A DNA stretch of 26,138 nt from a bacterium. GTDB lineage: Bacteria > Eremiobacterota > Eremiobacteria > Baltobacterales > Baltobacteraceae. The notes beneath the pieces are model-generated. The model saw only the letters and a list, made by a program, of their open reading frames with translations, was not told the origin of the DNA and made no database searches. Positions within the stretch are counted from its first letter, which is position 1. Each line of letters starts with the position of its first letter. Where the stretch lies: the NCBI GenBank assembly GCA_021784715.1, contig JAJYHP010000092.1:1-26138 (forward strand), in the 5' to 3' direction. Positions 8,163-16,115 of this stretch are shown in pieces. A program made the position numbers and the translations under genes.

Positions 8163-9443
8163 CTATCGGCAGGGGTCGGGGCGCCCTTCGATGCGCGCGA
8201 TCCGAGCGCCGAGCGGCGGGTGCGGATCGACGAAGAGGAGCGCCGCGGCGCTCGGGCAGAGCCCTTCGACCCGATGGTCGCCCTGCCGGACTAAGGCGCG
8301 TACCGCTGCGGCGGGGTCGTGCGTCATCGCTAACGCCGCCGCGTCGGAGGCGTAGACCGCCGAACGCCGCATCGCGAGATCGACCGGAGCGATCGCCGCG
8401 TACGCGAGCACGAGAAGTGCGGCGAGCAGCGCCACGCGAGCGAGCGGATCGTCATCGCGACGGACGCCCAAGCGCTCGGAGAGGACGACGGCGACCGAGA
8501 CGCCGAGCAGCACGAGCAGCAGATCGATCGTCGTACGGCGCACCGGAAGTCGCGCGGCGAGCATCGCATCGACACGCGCGAGTAAAAATGCACGTTCGCG
8601 GAACGAATAGGCCCGCTCTATCGAAAGCGATGCCAGAATTTCGCGGGTCGTAAAGATCCCGACGGCGACAACGCGTTCCGAGAGCCCCGCGTAATCGGCC
8701 TGTGCGACCCGCACGGGAATCTGCGCAATGCCGAACGATGCGGCGAGCGCGCGATTCTCGTTCGCTAACTGTATCGAAGGTTCGTGATGGGGCCAGAGCA
8801 CCGGGACCACGATGACCGGGTAGAGCATACTGCCGACAAAGGCTGCGATCGCGAGAATCGCCGCCGTCGGGAGGTACCAACGCTTGGTTCGCGCGAGCAG
8901 GCGGAAAACGACGGCGAGCAACGCTCCCCCCACGAGCATCGCGGTAATCGTTCCCAGCAGCCAGATCCACAGCCACTGCGCACCGAGAACCTCCGAGCGG
9001 CCGAGATCGCGATCGAGCCGATACTGCGCGTAATTCGGGATAAGCCCGGCGAAACGAAACACGAGCACGATGCTCGCTCCCATCGCAAACTCCGCGACGG
9101 CATCACCGCGAATCGTTCGCCGCAGGAGATCGCGCAAGCGCGCGGCGTTCCCCGAATTCCAGAGGTAGAACAGGGCGAAGAACTCCGCTGCCGTCGCAAG
9201 GATCCAGAACGGAAGGCGCCATCGTAGCAAGCGATGCGCCGCCGCACTGCGCTGCGGATCGAGCAGGTGCTGAATCGGCATCGCGAGGAGACGAGCGTCG
9301 CCGATCGCATTGAGCTGCTTGTCGAGCGCATCGGGACGGTACTCGCGAGCGAAAACCGCGTGCGGCGCGAGAACCAGCGCGAGAAGGAAGCACGTCACGG
9401 CGATCCGCACGATCCGGGGGCTCAACGACATAGGGCGGGGCAT
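8163..9443 (-). CDS. Ste24/CAAX-protease (M48)-like integral membrane protein lacking the HExxH site
   Basis: About 426 aa. A signal-like hydrophobic segment (11-32) is followed by membrane spans near 78-95, 117-134, 157-182, 190-216 and later 307-321 and 336-356. The layout matches Ste24: a five-helix N-terminal domain, then an M48 domain. YAGLSERVVAVGIFTTREIL corresponds to the strand before the zinc helix, but where HExxH is expected it reads RERAF (282-286). The EAD third-ligand motif reads ASD (365-367). The end, PPLGARIARIEGRP, matches the usual HPSLxxRI block. It is probably inactive as a zinc protease. Start ATG 9443 or 9431 (neither has a good ribosome site). It lies 50 nt downstream of the GGDEF gene. 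Confidence 0.7.
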   Translation of the reverse strand: MPRPMSLSPRIVRIAVTCFLLALVLAPHAVFAREYRPDALDKQLNAIGDARLLAMPIQHLLDPQRSAAAHRLLRWRLPFWILATAAEFFALFYLWNSGNAARLRDLLRRTIRGDAVAEFAMGASIVLVFRFAGLIPNYAQYRLDRDLGRSEVLGAQWLWIWLLGTITAMLVGGALLAVVFRLLARTKRWYLPTAAILAIAAFVGSMLYPVIVVPVLWPHHEPSIQLANENRALAASFGIAQIPVRVAQADYAGLSERVVAVGIFTTREILASLSIERAYSFRERAFLLARVDAMLAARLPVRRTTIDLLLVLLGVSVAVVLSERLGVRRDDDPLARVALLAALLVLAYAAIAPVDLAMRRSAVYASDAAALAMTHDPAAAVRALVRQGDHRVEGLCPSAAALLFVDPHPPLGARIARIEGRPDPCR

Positions 9444-9493
9444 TCGCCGGGTATCGCGTACCGCCTCGGACGGCGTTCTTTTTTGCTCCGAGA

Positions 9494-10570
9494 TTACCGA
9501 TAGAACGCCGTTTCTCGGCCCTCGACGGCAAAGCTCACACGGTCCCGGCCGGCATTTTTCCCGGCGTACATCGCGCGGTCGGCCCGTTCCAGCAGCGCCG
9601 CCGCCGTTCGCGCATCGAACGGATATGCCGCAACGCCGATACTCGCAGTGACGCGTAACGGAATCCCGAAGTCGTGCGCGCGCACCGCATCGCAAAACTC
9701 CTGCGCTCGCTCCACGGCGAGCGTCTTAGGGATACCGACGAGTGCCGCGCAAAACTCATCGCCGCCGTTGCGCGCGACGAAATCGGTTCGTGCGACGGCA
9801 TGCGCGCGCAGCAACTCGGCCATCTGTTGCAGCACGCGATCGCCGATTGCATGCCCGAAGGTGTCGTTCACTTCTTTGAAACGATCGGTATCGACGAACC
9901 ACAGCGCGACTTTCCCGCCGTCGCCGTTTTCAACCAGAGCTGCTGCGAGCCGATCGCGGAAGGCTCGCGGCGTCAGCAGCCCGGTGAGGCCGTCGTAAAG
10001 GCTGCGAGTACGTTCCCGTTCGCGTTCGCATGCCAAGGCAAAGGGAGCCGCAATCTCGGCGGCGAGCGCACAGCGCCGCTCGAGCACGCCGTGCGGGAGA
10101 TGCTGCACGAATCCGAGGTAGAGCACCGCAACCGGAGAGCCGCGATCGAGCAGCGGAACCGCGCAGGCGCTTCGTTCGGTCGGCAGTAACGGCGGCGACT
10201 CCGGCGATGCGAACATCGCGTGCCGCGCCGCCCAGGCCTTTGCAACCAGCGCCTCCGCATCGTTCGAGCGCACGTGCATATCGATGGCATATTCGACATC
10301 GGTCCCATAGCATTGACGGCAACGCAATTCATCTCCGACCGGAACGAAGAGCAGCGTATTCTCGCCGGGCGCGCATTCCTCAGACGCACGTTCGGCATAC
10401 GCGCGGACGACGGCCTCAGGGCCCTCGCGAATAGCAGCGACCGCTGCCCGAAGCAACGGCATGGCGTCGATCGGGGCAATATCGACTCCGCGCGCTCTCC
10501 GAGCGGACTGCCGTCGAATGCCGATGGTTGCCAGGAGCGCGGGGGCACTCCCGAAAAAGATGCTTGTCAT
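9494..10570 (-). CDS. GAF-GGDEF diguanylate cyclase
   Basis: A 358-aa predicted cyclic-di-GMP synthase. Residues about 35-175 look like a GAF sensor domain, with several Cys (C66, C84, C87, C136). The GGDEF domain (about 190-350) has DGLTGL (193-198), the metal site VDTDRFKEVNDTFGH (226-240), the active motif GGDEF (269-273) and the C-terminal ADRAMYAGKNAGRDRV. The residue expected to be Arg in the RxxD inhibitory site is Ala260 (ARTD), so product inhibition is probably absent. No membrane span is seen, so it is cytosolic. I chose ATG 10570 because GGAGG lies 4 nt upstream. That start shares its CATG with a plus-strand ATG of the divergent neighbour. Confidence 0.93.
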   Translation of the reverse strand: MTSIFFGSAPALLATIGIRRQSARRARGVDIAPIDAMPLLRAAVAAIREGPEAVVRAYAERASEECAPGENTLLFVPVGDELRCRQCYGTDVEYAIDMHVRSNDAEALVAKAWAARHAMFASPESPPLLPTERSACAVPLLDRGSPVAVLYLGFVQHLPHGVLERRCALAAEIAAPFALACERERERTRSLYDGLTGLLTPRAFRDRLAAALVENGDGGKVALWFVDTDRFKEVNDTFGHAIGDRVLQQMAELLRAHAVARTDFVARNGGDEFCAALVGIPKTLAVERAQEFCDAVRAHDFGIPLRVTASIGVAAYPFDARTAAALLERADRAMYAGKNAGRDRVSFAVEGRETAFYR

Positions 10571-10580
10571 GCAGCCTCCG

Positions 10581-11984
10581 ATGCACGACGTTCCCGGCAG
10601 CGGGGCGAACCAGACATCCCTGCGCGACGACCTTCGCCGTGCCAACCAGGAAGCGCTGCGCCTGCGTTCGATCGGGGATCTCCACGGAGCGCTCGCAGTC
10701 CTCGACACGGCGAGCGAGCAATCGCCACCCGTCGCCGAGATTTTTTCGAATCGGGGTTTCATCGCCGCCGAGCTCGGAGATCGCGAACGCGCCCGCGCCT
10801 CGTATGCGCGCGCCGTCGACCTCGACCCACATCTGCTCGCCGCACGCCTCGGTTACGGCGCCGAACTCTATGCAGTTGGCGACCTCGAGGGAGCGCGTTC
10901 GCAGTATCGCCTCGCGCTCGGTCTCGACGAAGAGAATCTCGTCGCCCATTTAGCTATGTACGAACTCGAGCTTCAACTCGGGAACCGCGCGAAAGCGCTC
11001 GCCCATCAGAGACGCGCGCTCGCCGTGCGCCAACTCTTCAGCGCGATTGCGCCGAAAGAACGGCGACGGGTTTTAGCGTTCTGCGCTCCGGGTGATTGGT
11101 TCGCCAATACGCCGGTCGAGTATCTCGTCGATCGCGAAACGACGACGCTTCACAAACTCTTTCTGACGACGCCCGAAAAGCTCGCCGCGCTTCAACTCCC
11201 CGAGTACGATGCGCTCTTCAACGCGATCGGGGAATCGAGCGAGAACGTCGAGGTGCTCTTGCTTGCCGAGCTCGTCGCCAAGATGCTCGGCCGCCCGATT
11301 CTCAACGATCCGCTACGCGTCCTCGAGACCAATCGGGTTCGTTGTGCGCGGCTCGCTTCGCATATCGCGGGCTGCAACGCTCCCGAAACGGTCGAGCGAA
11401 TGCGACAAGCATTGCAAGGTGAATCGATCGATCGGCCGACCATTGTTCGCCCGATCGATTCGCACGCCGGCAAGGGCGCCCGCCTCGTCCGCAGCTCCGC
11501 CGAGTTGCACGCTTACCTCGACGAAACCGAGGGCGAGCGCTTCTTTCTCACGCCGTGGGTCGATTACGCATCCCCCGACGGCTATTTTCGGAAGTACCGT
11601 TTGGTCGCCGTCGACGGCGAGATCTTTCCGTATCATCTCGCCATCTCTTCGAACTGGATGGTGCACTACTACAGTTCGGAGATGAAAGCCAAAGGGTGGA
11701 TGCGCGACGAAGAGCGGCGCTTCCTCGAAGACTGGCGCGCGGTTTTCCCGGCGACGGCGGCGAGCGCCCTCGAACGACTCACCGAATCCTTGGCTCTCGA
11801 GTACGTCGGGTTCGATTGCTCGATCGACCGGGATGGGAAGCTGCTGTTTTTCGAGGCCGACCCCGCGATCATCGTTCATCTCACCGACGATCGCGAGCTT
11901 TTCGGCTATAAATACGAGCACGTTCCAAAAATATTTCGCGCATTCGAGCGTTTAATCGAACGGCAACATGCTCGACCCGCGTGA
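10581..11984 (+). CDS. TPR-repeat protein with ATP-grasp ligase domain
   Basis: About 467 aa from ATG 10581; ATGs at 10560 and 10569 are alternatives and none has a clear ribosome site. Residues 15-150 contain three to four tetratricopeptide repeats (for example RGFIAAELGDRERARASYARA and the LEGARSQYRLALGL unit). Residues about 160-465 form an ATP-grasp domain. The nucleotide loop is SHAGKGARLV (294-303), followed by WVDYASPDGYFRKYRLVAVD and a metal-binding FEADPA (424-429). ATP-grasp enzymes join a carboxylate to an amine or thiol through an acyl-phosphate. The substrate is unknown; TPRs may bind a partner or carrier protein. Its end overlaps the next gene by 17 nt, so it is probably an obligate partner of the PLP decarboxylase. 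Confidence 0.85.
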   Translation: MHDVPGSGANQTSLRDDLRRANQEALRLRSIGDLHGALAVLDTASEQSPPVAEIFSNRGFIAAELGDRERARASYARAVDLDPHLLAARLGYGAELYAVGDLEGARSQYRLALGLDEENLVAHLAMYELELQLGNRAKALAHQRRALAVRQLFSAIAPKERRRVLAFCAPGDWFANTPVEYLVDRETTTLHKLFLTTPEKLAALQLPEYDALFNAIGESSENVEVLLLAELVAKMLGRPILNDPLRVLETNRVRCARLASHIAGCNAPETVERMRQALQGESIDRPTIVRPIDSHAGKGARLVRSSAELHAYLDETEGERFFLTPWVDYASPDGYFRKYRLVAVDGEIFPYHLAISSNWMVHYYSSEMKAKGWMRDEERRFLEDWRAVFPATAASALERLTESLALEYVGFDCSIDRDGKLLFFEADPAIIVHLTDDRELFGYKYEHVPKIFRAFERLIERQHARPA

Positions 11985-13407
11985 TTGGGAGTCGTTTCGC
12001 GCGGCGGCCCATCGCGCGCTCGACGATGCCGTCGATTTTCTCCGCGATGTCCGCGAACGCCCCGCGTGGCAGGAGATGCCCGATAGCGCGAAGGAGCGGC
12101 TGCGCGAACCGCTTCCGCGCGCGCCGAGCGAATTTTCCGATGTGTATCGAACATTCGTAGAGAACATTCTCCCGTACACCGGTGGGAATATTCATCCGCG
12201 ATTTTTCGGCTGGGTGCAGGGCACCGGGACGCCGAGCGGAGCGATCGCAGAAATGCTCGCCGCAACGATGAACGCCAACGTCGGTGGACGCAACCACGGC
12301 GCGGTGTACGTCGAGCGTCAGGTCGTCGCATGGTCGCGCGATCTCTTCGCCTTCCCGCCTGAAGCATCGGGCGTGCTCACGACCGGCGCATCCGAGGCAA
12401 ACCTTATCGGCGTCCTCGTCGCACGAACGCGTGCTTTGGGCGGTGAGGTGCGCGAACGCGGCATCGATCCGCAACGCGCACGCATCACCGGGTATGCATC
12501 GGCCGCGACCCACGGTTGCGTTCGCCGGGCCTTCGAGATCGCCGGAATCGGCAGCGAGGCACTCCGCATTCTTCCCACCGACACGCACCAAAGAATCGAC
12601 ACCGTGGCGCTTCGAGCGGCGATCGCCGAGGATCGCGCGGCGGGTGCTCGCCCATTCCTGATCGTCGCTAACGCCGGCACGGTCGATGTCGGTGCGATCG
12701 ATCCGCTCGACGAGCTCGCTTCGATCGCACGCGACGAGGGCTGCCACCTTCATGTCGACGGCGCATTTGGCGCGCTCGCGATTCTTTCCAAGAGCCTTCG
12801 CGGAAGGCTGCGCGGCATCGAACGCGCCGATTCGATCGCCTTCGATTTTCACAAATGGGCGCACGCGCCGTACGACGTCGGCTGCGTTCTCGTTCGCGAC
12901 GGCGAAGCCCATCGGGCAACCTTCGCCTCCGAGGGTCCGTACTTAACGCGAATGACGCGTGGGCTTGCGAGTGCAACCCCCTGGTTCACCGATTATACCC
13001 CCGAACTTTCCCGCTCTTTCCGCGCACTCAAGGTCTGGTTCACGCTGAAAGAACAGGGAACCGATCGTATAGCCGCTGCAATCGAACGCAACGTCGAGCA
13101 GGCACGCGCGCTCGGCGCGGAGATCGATGCGGATTCTTGCTTCGAACTGCTCGCTCCGGTGCAATTAAACGTCGTCTGCTTTCGCTATCGTCCTGCCGGA
13201 CTCGATGAATCCGCGCTCGATGCTTTAAACGACGAGCTCGTGATTCGCATACAGGAGAGCGGGGTCGCCGTTCTCTCCTCGACGAGCATCGGCGGGAAAC
13301 GAGCGCTCCGCGCCTGTTTCGTCAACCATCGCACGACCGAGGAAGACCTCGCACGGACGCTCGCCGCTCTTTCCAGTATCGGCCGGGAAATCGTCTCGGG
13401 GGATTGA
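11968..13407 (+). CDS. PLP-dependent group II amino acid decarboxylase
   Basis: A 479-aa fold-type I decarboxylase (glutamate/aromatic amino acid/diaminobutyrate decarboxylase superfamily). Landmarks are FFGWVQGTGTP (79-89), the phosphate-binding TTGASEANL (138-146), the cofactor-stacking region HVDGAFGA with Asp264, and the Schiff-base lysine K296 in DFHKWAHAPYDVG. The C-terminal small domain is complete. The substrate cannot be read from the sequence; it resembles the broad aspartate/aromatic decarboxylase group. It overlaps the ATP-grasp gene by 17 nt with no strong ribosome site of its own, indicating coupling. The two enzymes could make an amine from an amino acid and attach it by an ATP-driven ligation, in either order; this is inference. 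Confidence 0.9.
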   Translation: MLDPRDWESFRAAAHRALDDAVDFLRDVRERPAWQEMPDSAKERLREPLPRAPSEFSDVYRTFVENILPYTGGNIHPRFFGWVQGTGTPSGAIAEMLAATMNANVGGRNHGAVYVERQVVAWSRDLFAFPPEASGVLTTGASEANLIGVLVARTRALGGEVRERGIDPQRARITGYASAATHGCVRRAFEIAGIGSEALRILPTDTHQRIDTVALRAAIAEDRAAGARPFLIVANAGTVDVGAIDPLDELASIARDEGCHLHVDGAFGALAILSKSLRGRLRGIERADSIAFDFHKWAHAPYDVGCVLVRDGEAHRATFASEGPYLTRMTRGLASATPWFTDYTPELSRSFRALKVWFTLKEQGTDRIAAAIERNVEQARALGAEIDADSCFELLAPVQLNVVCFRYRPAGLDESALDALNDELVIRIQESGVAVLSSTSIGGKRALRACFVNHRTTEEDLARTLAALSSIGREIVSGD

Positions 13408-13434
13408 CGAAAATATGCCTCTTTTGAATCCAGA

Positions 13435-14187
13435 GTGGGTTCTCTAAGAGAAGTTTTCCTCGTAGCAGTAGCAGCAGTGCGTTGCGGGACATGGTCTAAA
13501 ACGGTTGAGGGGACGCCGCAAGGTTCGGGCATCAGCCCGTTACTTGCGAACGTCTTCTTGCATTACGTGCTCGATCTCTGGTTTCACCAATGGCGACGTC
13601 GTGCGGCAACGCGGCGCGCAGTTATTGTGCGTTACGCCGACGATTTCGTGATAGGATTCGAGAAGGGACGTGATGCGTGGCTGATGCGAACAGAACTCGC
13701 AACGCGCCTTGCTGTATTTGGCTTGGTGTTGCACGAGACGAAAACGCGGCGGATCGAGTTTGGCCGACTCCCGGCTATGGCTCGGCACCAGCGTAATCGA
13801 AAGCGTCCCGAAACGTTTGCCTTTCTCGGCTTTACGCATTATTGCGGATGTACGAGAGACGGGCGTTTCATGATGAACTGCGAACCACAACGCGAACGTC
13901 TTATAGGCGATCTCAAGGCGTTGCGCTCGGAAGTATGGCGAGTGATGCACGCGCCGTTGACCACGCGATATCGGTGGTCCAAACGCATGTTGCAAGGCCA
14001 TTATGCCTACTGTGGTCGCCGTCACAATATCCGCGCGCTCGAAACGTTCCTCCGCGACGTGCGAGCTATCCGGATACGCCCGTTCAGGCGGCGAAACCAG
14101 AAGAGTCGCAAAATGTCATCGAACATATTCGTTGCAATGACGGAGCACTTCATCTCGCCGACACTGCGTATCGTGCGTCCCTGGTAG
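13435..14187 (+). pseudogene. Group II intron reverse transcriptase/maturase, C-terminal fragment
   Basis: The 250-codon frame matches group II intron RTs only from about codon 18. GTPQGSGISPLLANVFLHY (26-44) is RT motif 4/5 region, YADD (67-70) holds the catalytic aspartates, ETFAFLGFTHYCG follows, and the maturase X domain has LQGHYAYCGRRHN (about 189-201). The last residues, LRIVRPW, are a typical family end. RT motifs 0-3 are missing and upstream sequence shows no RT homology, so the gene is 5'-truncated near 13480-13490 and should be inactive. There is no frameshift or stop in what remains. No EN (HNH) domain is seen. Base composition looks less GC-rich than the flanking decarboxylase gene. 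Confidence 0.88.
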
Positions 14188-14290
14188 ACAGAAAGACGGT
14201 ATCGTGTTACGAATTTCGGAAGAACCGGGTGTGGGAAAGCCGCAAGCCCGGATCTGTGAGGGCGAAGCCGAATGGCGTAGCTACTCGACC
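13483..14290 (+). mobile_element. 5'-truncated group II intron remnant
   Basis: The element keeps the RT C-terminus, domain V (14222-14254) and a domain VI-like segment ending near CTACTCGACC (14281-14290), in the correct order and spacing. Domains I-III and most of the RT are absent. Loss of the 5' side with an intact 3' side is what incomplete target-primed reverse transcription would leave, though later deletion is equally possible. The left boundary lies near a short GTAGCA-type triplet run at about 13461-13475. Confidence 0.75.
14222..14254 (+). ncRNA. Group II intron domain V
   Basis: A 33-nt hairpin of domain V form. Lower stem GAACCGGG (14222-14229) pairs with CCCGGATC (14247-14254) with one A-A mismatch. 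A 2-nt bulge AG (14245-14246) follows. Upper stem TGTGG (14230-14234) pairs with CCGCA (14240-14244), closing a GAAAG loop. The catalytic triad position reads AAC where AGC is most common, so it may be a variant or decayed. It lies 35 nt after the RT stop, as expected for an ORF placed in domain IV. Confidence 0.75.
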
Positions 14291-14306
14291 TTGACTTTGT
14301 CCGACG

Positions 14307-14336
14307 ATTAGTCAACAATGACTCGTCATGACTAAT
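14307..14336. repeat. Dyad-symmetric site upstream of the FAD oxidoreductase
   Basis: ATTAGTCA (14307-14314) and TGACTAAT (14329-14336) are perfect 8-bp arms 14 nt apart. An overlapping smaller palindrome, ATGAC-TC-GTCAT, lies at 14318-14329. The spacing suits a dimeric repressor operator. It overlaps the most upstream ATG (14328) of the next gene, which argues that translation starts further downstream. Confidence 0.45.
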
Positions 14337-14339
14337 ATG

Positions 14340-14355
14340 GGTGACGTGCGTCACA
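14340..14355. promoter_or_regulatory. CRP/FNR-type palindrome at the start of the FAD oxidoreductase
   Basis: GGTGACGTGCGTCACA contains GTGA-N6-TCAC, the half-site spacing of CRP/FNR-family boxes, and abuts the ATG at 14355. In that position a bound protein would block expression. It is a single sequence match without supporting promoter boxes. Confidence 0.35.
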
Positions 14356-15689
14356 TGGATACGATCGTGGTGGGCGCGGGAATTGCGGGGCTCAGTTGCG
14401 CCTGGGACTTGCAGCGAGCGGGCTTCTCCGTTACCGTGCTGGAGCGTTCCGATGCAGTAGGCGGACGAATTCGAAGCGAATCTTTTCACGGGCGCGACAT
14501 CGAAGTCGGAGCCCAATTCCCATCTACGGGCTATCGATACGTTCTCCCGTTAATGCGCGATACCGAGATATTCGCGCGTTTGGTGAAGTGTAGCCCTCGG
14601 GGCGCGATAGAGCGCAACCATATATTGCACGCCGTGCACTCTCGTCGGCCATGGACGATGCTTACCGGCGGTCTACTGGGGCTCGGTGAATACAGACAGT
14701 ACGTGCTTGGATCGGCAGTACCGCTTTGGCAGAACCGCCGCTTGAATCCATCGGACTACGCAGGGTTTGCGGCGATTGACGACGCCGATGCGGCGCAGTG
14801 GTGTGCGACGACGCTGGGGATTGCCGCGCGAGACTATGTAGTCGAGCCCATGATCCATGGTTTTTTTTTCCATCGCATTGCGGGTACCTCGCGCGCGCTG
14901 GTTGCGGCGCTAATGGCGTTCAACGGCTCCGAGGCGCTGGCGGTCGTGGGCGGATGGCAGACCTTGCCAAAACGGATGGCCGCCCGACTCGATGTCCGTT
15001 GCGGCGTAACGGTGGATGCAATCGATGAAACGTCGGAGGGAGTGCGGGTTGGCTTCAACGGTGAGTGGCTCGTTGCAGATCGCGTTGTTCTTGCATGCCC
15101 GGCGAGTGTGAGTCGCGAGCTGTTGCCCCACGCGAACGAGGCAGAGCAAGCAGTACTTGCGACCGGTTATGCGAGCAGTATTCATGTTGCATTGGCGCTG
15201 CGTCCAACCTGGAAGCTGCCGCCGCATCTTCGTGGCATCCATGGCGCTTTGAGGGCGCCGTGTGAAGGCGGTAGCATTGCGGCGCTATCGTTCGAAAACG
15301 GGCGTGTGCCGGACGACGGCGGCGGCAACGTGCTCGCCGTAATGCTGGGCGACGACGCGGCGCGGCGCTCCATGCAACGCCCCGATGGCGAGATCGTCCG
15401 CGATATCGTCGAGCAAGTCGACGATATTCTCCCAACGCTTGGCGTAGCAATCGTCGATACGCATGTGCAGCGGTGGCCGGTTGCCGAGCCTCTCTCGCCG
15501 ATCGGCCGTGCACGCGCCGTTGCATTATACCGAAAGAGCATTGACGGAGAGCGGCGCGTTGTTTTGGCCGGCGATTATCTGGGTTCGCCGTGGACCGACG
15601 GGGCCGCCGAAACGGGAAAATGGGCGGCGCACCACATCATTTCGTGGACTTCAAACGGTGCTCCAGTACCACGACCCAGGTCGGCGTGA
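14355..15689 (+). CDS. FAD-dependent amine oxidase/protoporphyrinogen oxidase-like oxidoreductase
   Basis: About 444 aa from ATG 14355, chosen because the Rossmann fold begins at once: TIVVGAGIAGLS (residues 3-14), then the acidic-end strand TVLERSDAVGGRIRS. The C-terminal FAD motif is VVLAGDYLGSPWTDGAAETG. Together these define the flavin monoamine oxidase/HemY/phytoene-desaturase superfamily; the substrate is not evident. ATGs at 14328 and 14337 are alternatives, and no start has a good ribosome site. The last 15 or so residues run into IS-derived sequence, so the tail may be altered, but the core is complete. It sits alone between intron and IS remnants and looks less GC-biased than its neighbours, consistent with horizontal acquisition. 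Confidence 0.85.
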   Translation: MDTIVVGAGIAGLSCAWDLQRAGFSVTVLERSDAVGGRIRSESFHGRDIEVGAQFPSTGYRYVLPLMRDTEIFARLVKCSPRGAIERNHILHAVHSRRPWTMLTGGLLGLGEYRQYVLGSAVPLWQNRRLNPSDYAGFAAIDDADAAQWCATTLGIAARDYVVEPMIHGFFFHRIAGTSRALVAALMAFNGSEALAVVGGWQTLPKRMAARLDVRCGVTVDAIDETSEGVRVGFNGEWLVADRVVLACPASVSRELLPHANEAEQAVLATGYASSIHVALALRPTWKLPPHLRGIHGALRAPCEGGSIAALSFENGRVPDDGGGNVLAVMLGDDAARRSMQRPDGEIVRDIVEQVDDILPTLGVAIVDTHVQRWPVAEPLSPIGRARAVALYRKSIDGERRVVLAGDYLGSPWTDGAAETGKWAAHHIISWTSNGAPVPRPRSA

Positions 15690-15726
15690 AGCTGGCTCGC
15701 GTCGGTAGAGGGTTTTTGGTGGGACA

Positions 15727-15924
15727 TCATGCGGCCCGAGCCTTCCGGCGCTCGAACTCCATGGGCGAGCTATTTCCTAGCGCCGTGTGTCAGCGGCGCG
15801 GATTGTACCAGCTCTCGATGAAATCAAAGATTGCAAGCTCCGCGAATTCGCATTCCAACGTCGCGTTGAAACTCTCGCACAGCGCATTGTCGTAGCAATC
15901 GCCCACTCACTGGTACAGAGAAGG
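15727..15924 (-). pseudogene. IS3-family transposase (OrfB), decayed C-terminal fragment
   Basis: Minus-strand translation gives the IS3 integrase end: VGDCYDNALCESFNATLECE (with the last catalytic Glu), then FDFIESWYNPRR, a stop, and HTALGNSSPMEFERRKARAA before the final TGA at 15727-15729. In-frame stops occur at 15790-15792 and 15907-15909, and nothing of the earlier DDE domain remains. Between 15690 and 15726 the minus strand reads TGTCCCACCAAAAACCC, like the region beyond an IS3 transposase, so the element's end lies against the oxidoreductase stop. Confidence 0.85.
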
Positions 15925-16115
15925 CACAGAACCGCGCCAAATCTCGCGTTCGCGCCAAAGTCGAGCACCCGTTCCGCGTCGTTCAGCGTCTCTGGGGCTT
16001 CACCAAAGTTTGCTGCCGCTGCATCGCGAAGAACGCGAATCGCCTCTGCGTCGCCTTCGCCCTCTCGAATCTTTTCGTGTCACGCAACAAGCGTTTGCGC
16101 TTGCAACAGGCGTAG
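15921..16115 (+). pseudogene. IS5-family transposase, C-terminal fragment
   Basis: Plus-strand translation gives NRAKSRVRAKVEHPFRVVQR, then LWGFTKV and CRCIAKNANRLCVAFALSNL, and a stop at 16113-16115. This is the characteristic last 60 or so residues of IS5-family DDE transposases (RAKVEHPFxV; AKNxxRL). Everything upstream is missing and the fragment abuts the IS3 remnant tail-on, so one element probably inserted into or recombined with the other. Confidence 0.82.

Noticed and set aside
9444..9493. Short GC stem followed by a T-run on the plus strand
   Set aside because: No plus-strand gene reads into it; both neighbours are on the minus strand, where the T-run would be an A-run.
11881..12912. 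343-codon minus-strand frame opposite the PLP decarboxylase
   Set aside because: Antisense shadow; the plus strand carries the complete decarboxylase signature.
13461..13475. GTAGCA triplet run as a microsatellite or CRISPR-like repeat
   Set aside because: Only about two and a half units at a rearrangement boundary; no spacers or longer array.
13435..14187. Stand-alone defence or diversity-generating reverse transcriptase
   Set aside because: The maturase X domain, family-typical C-terminus and following domain V identify it as a truncated group II intron protein, and RT motifs 0-3 are missing.
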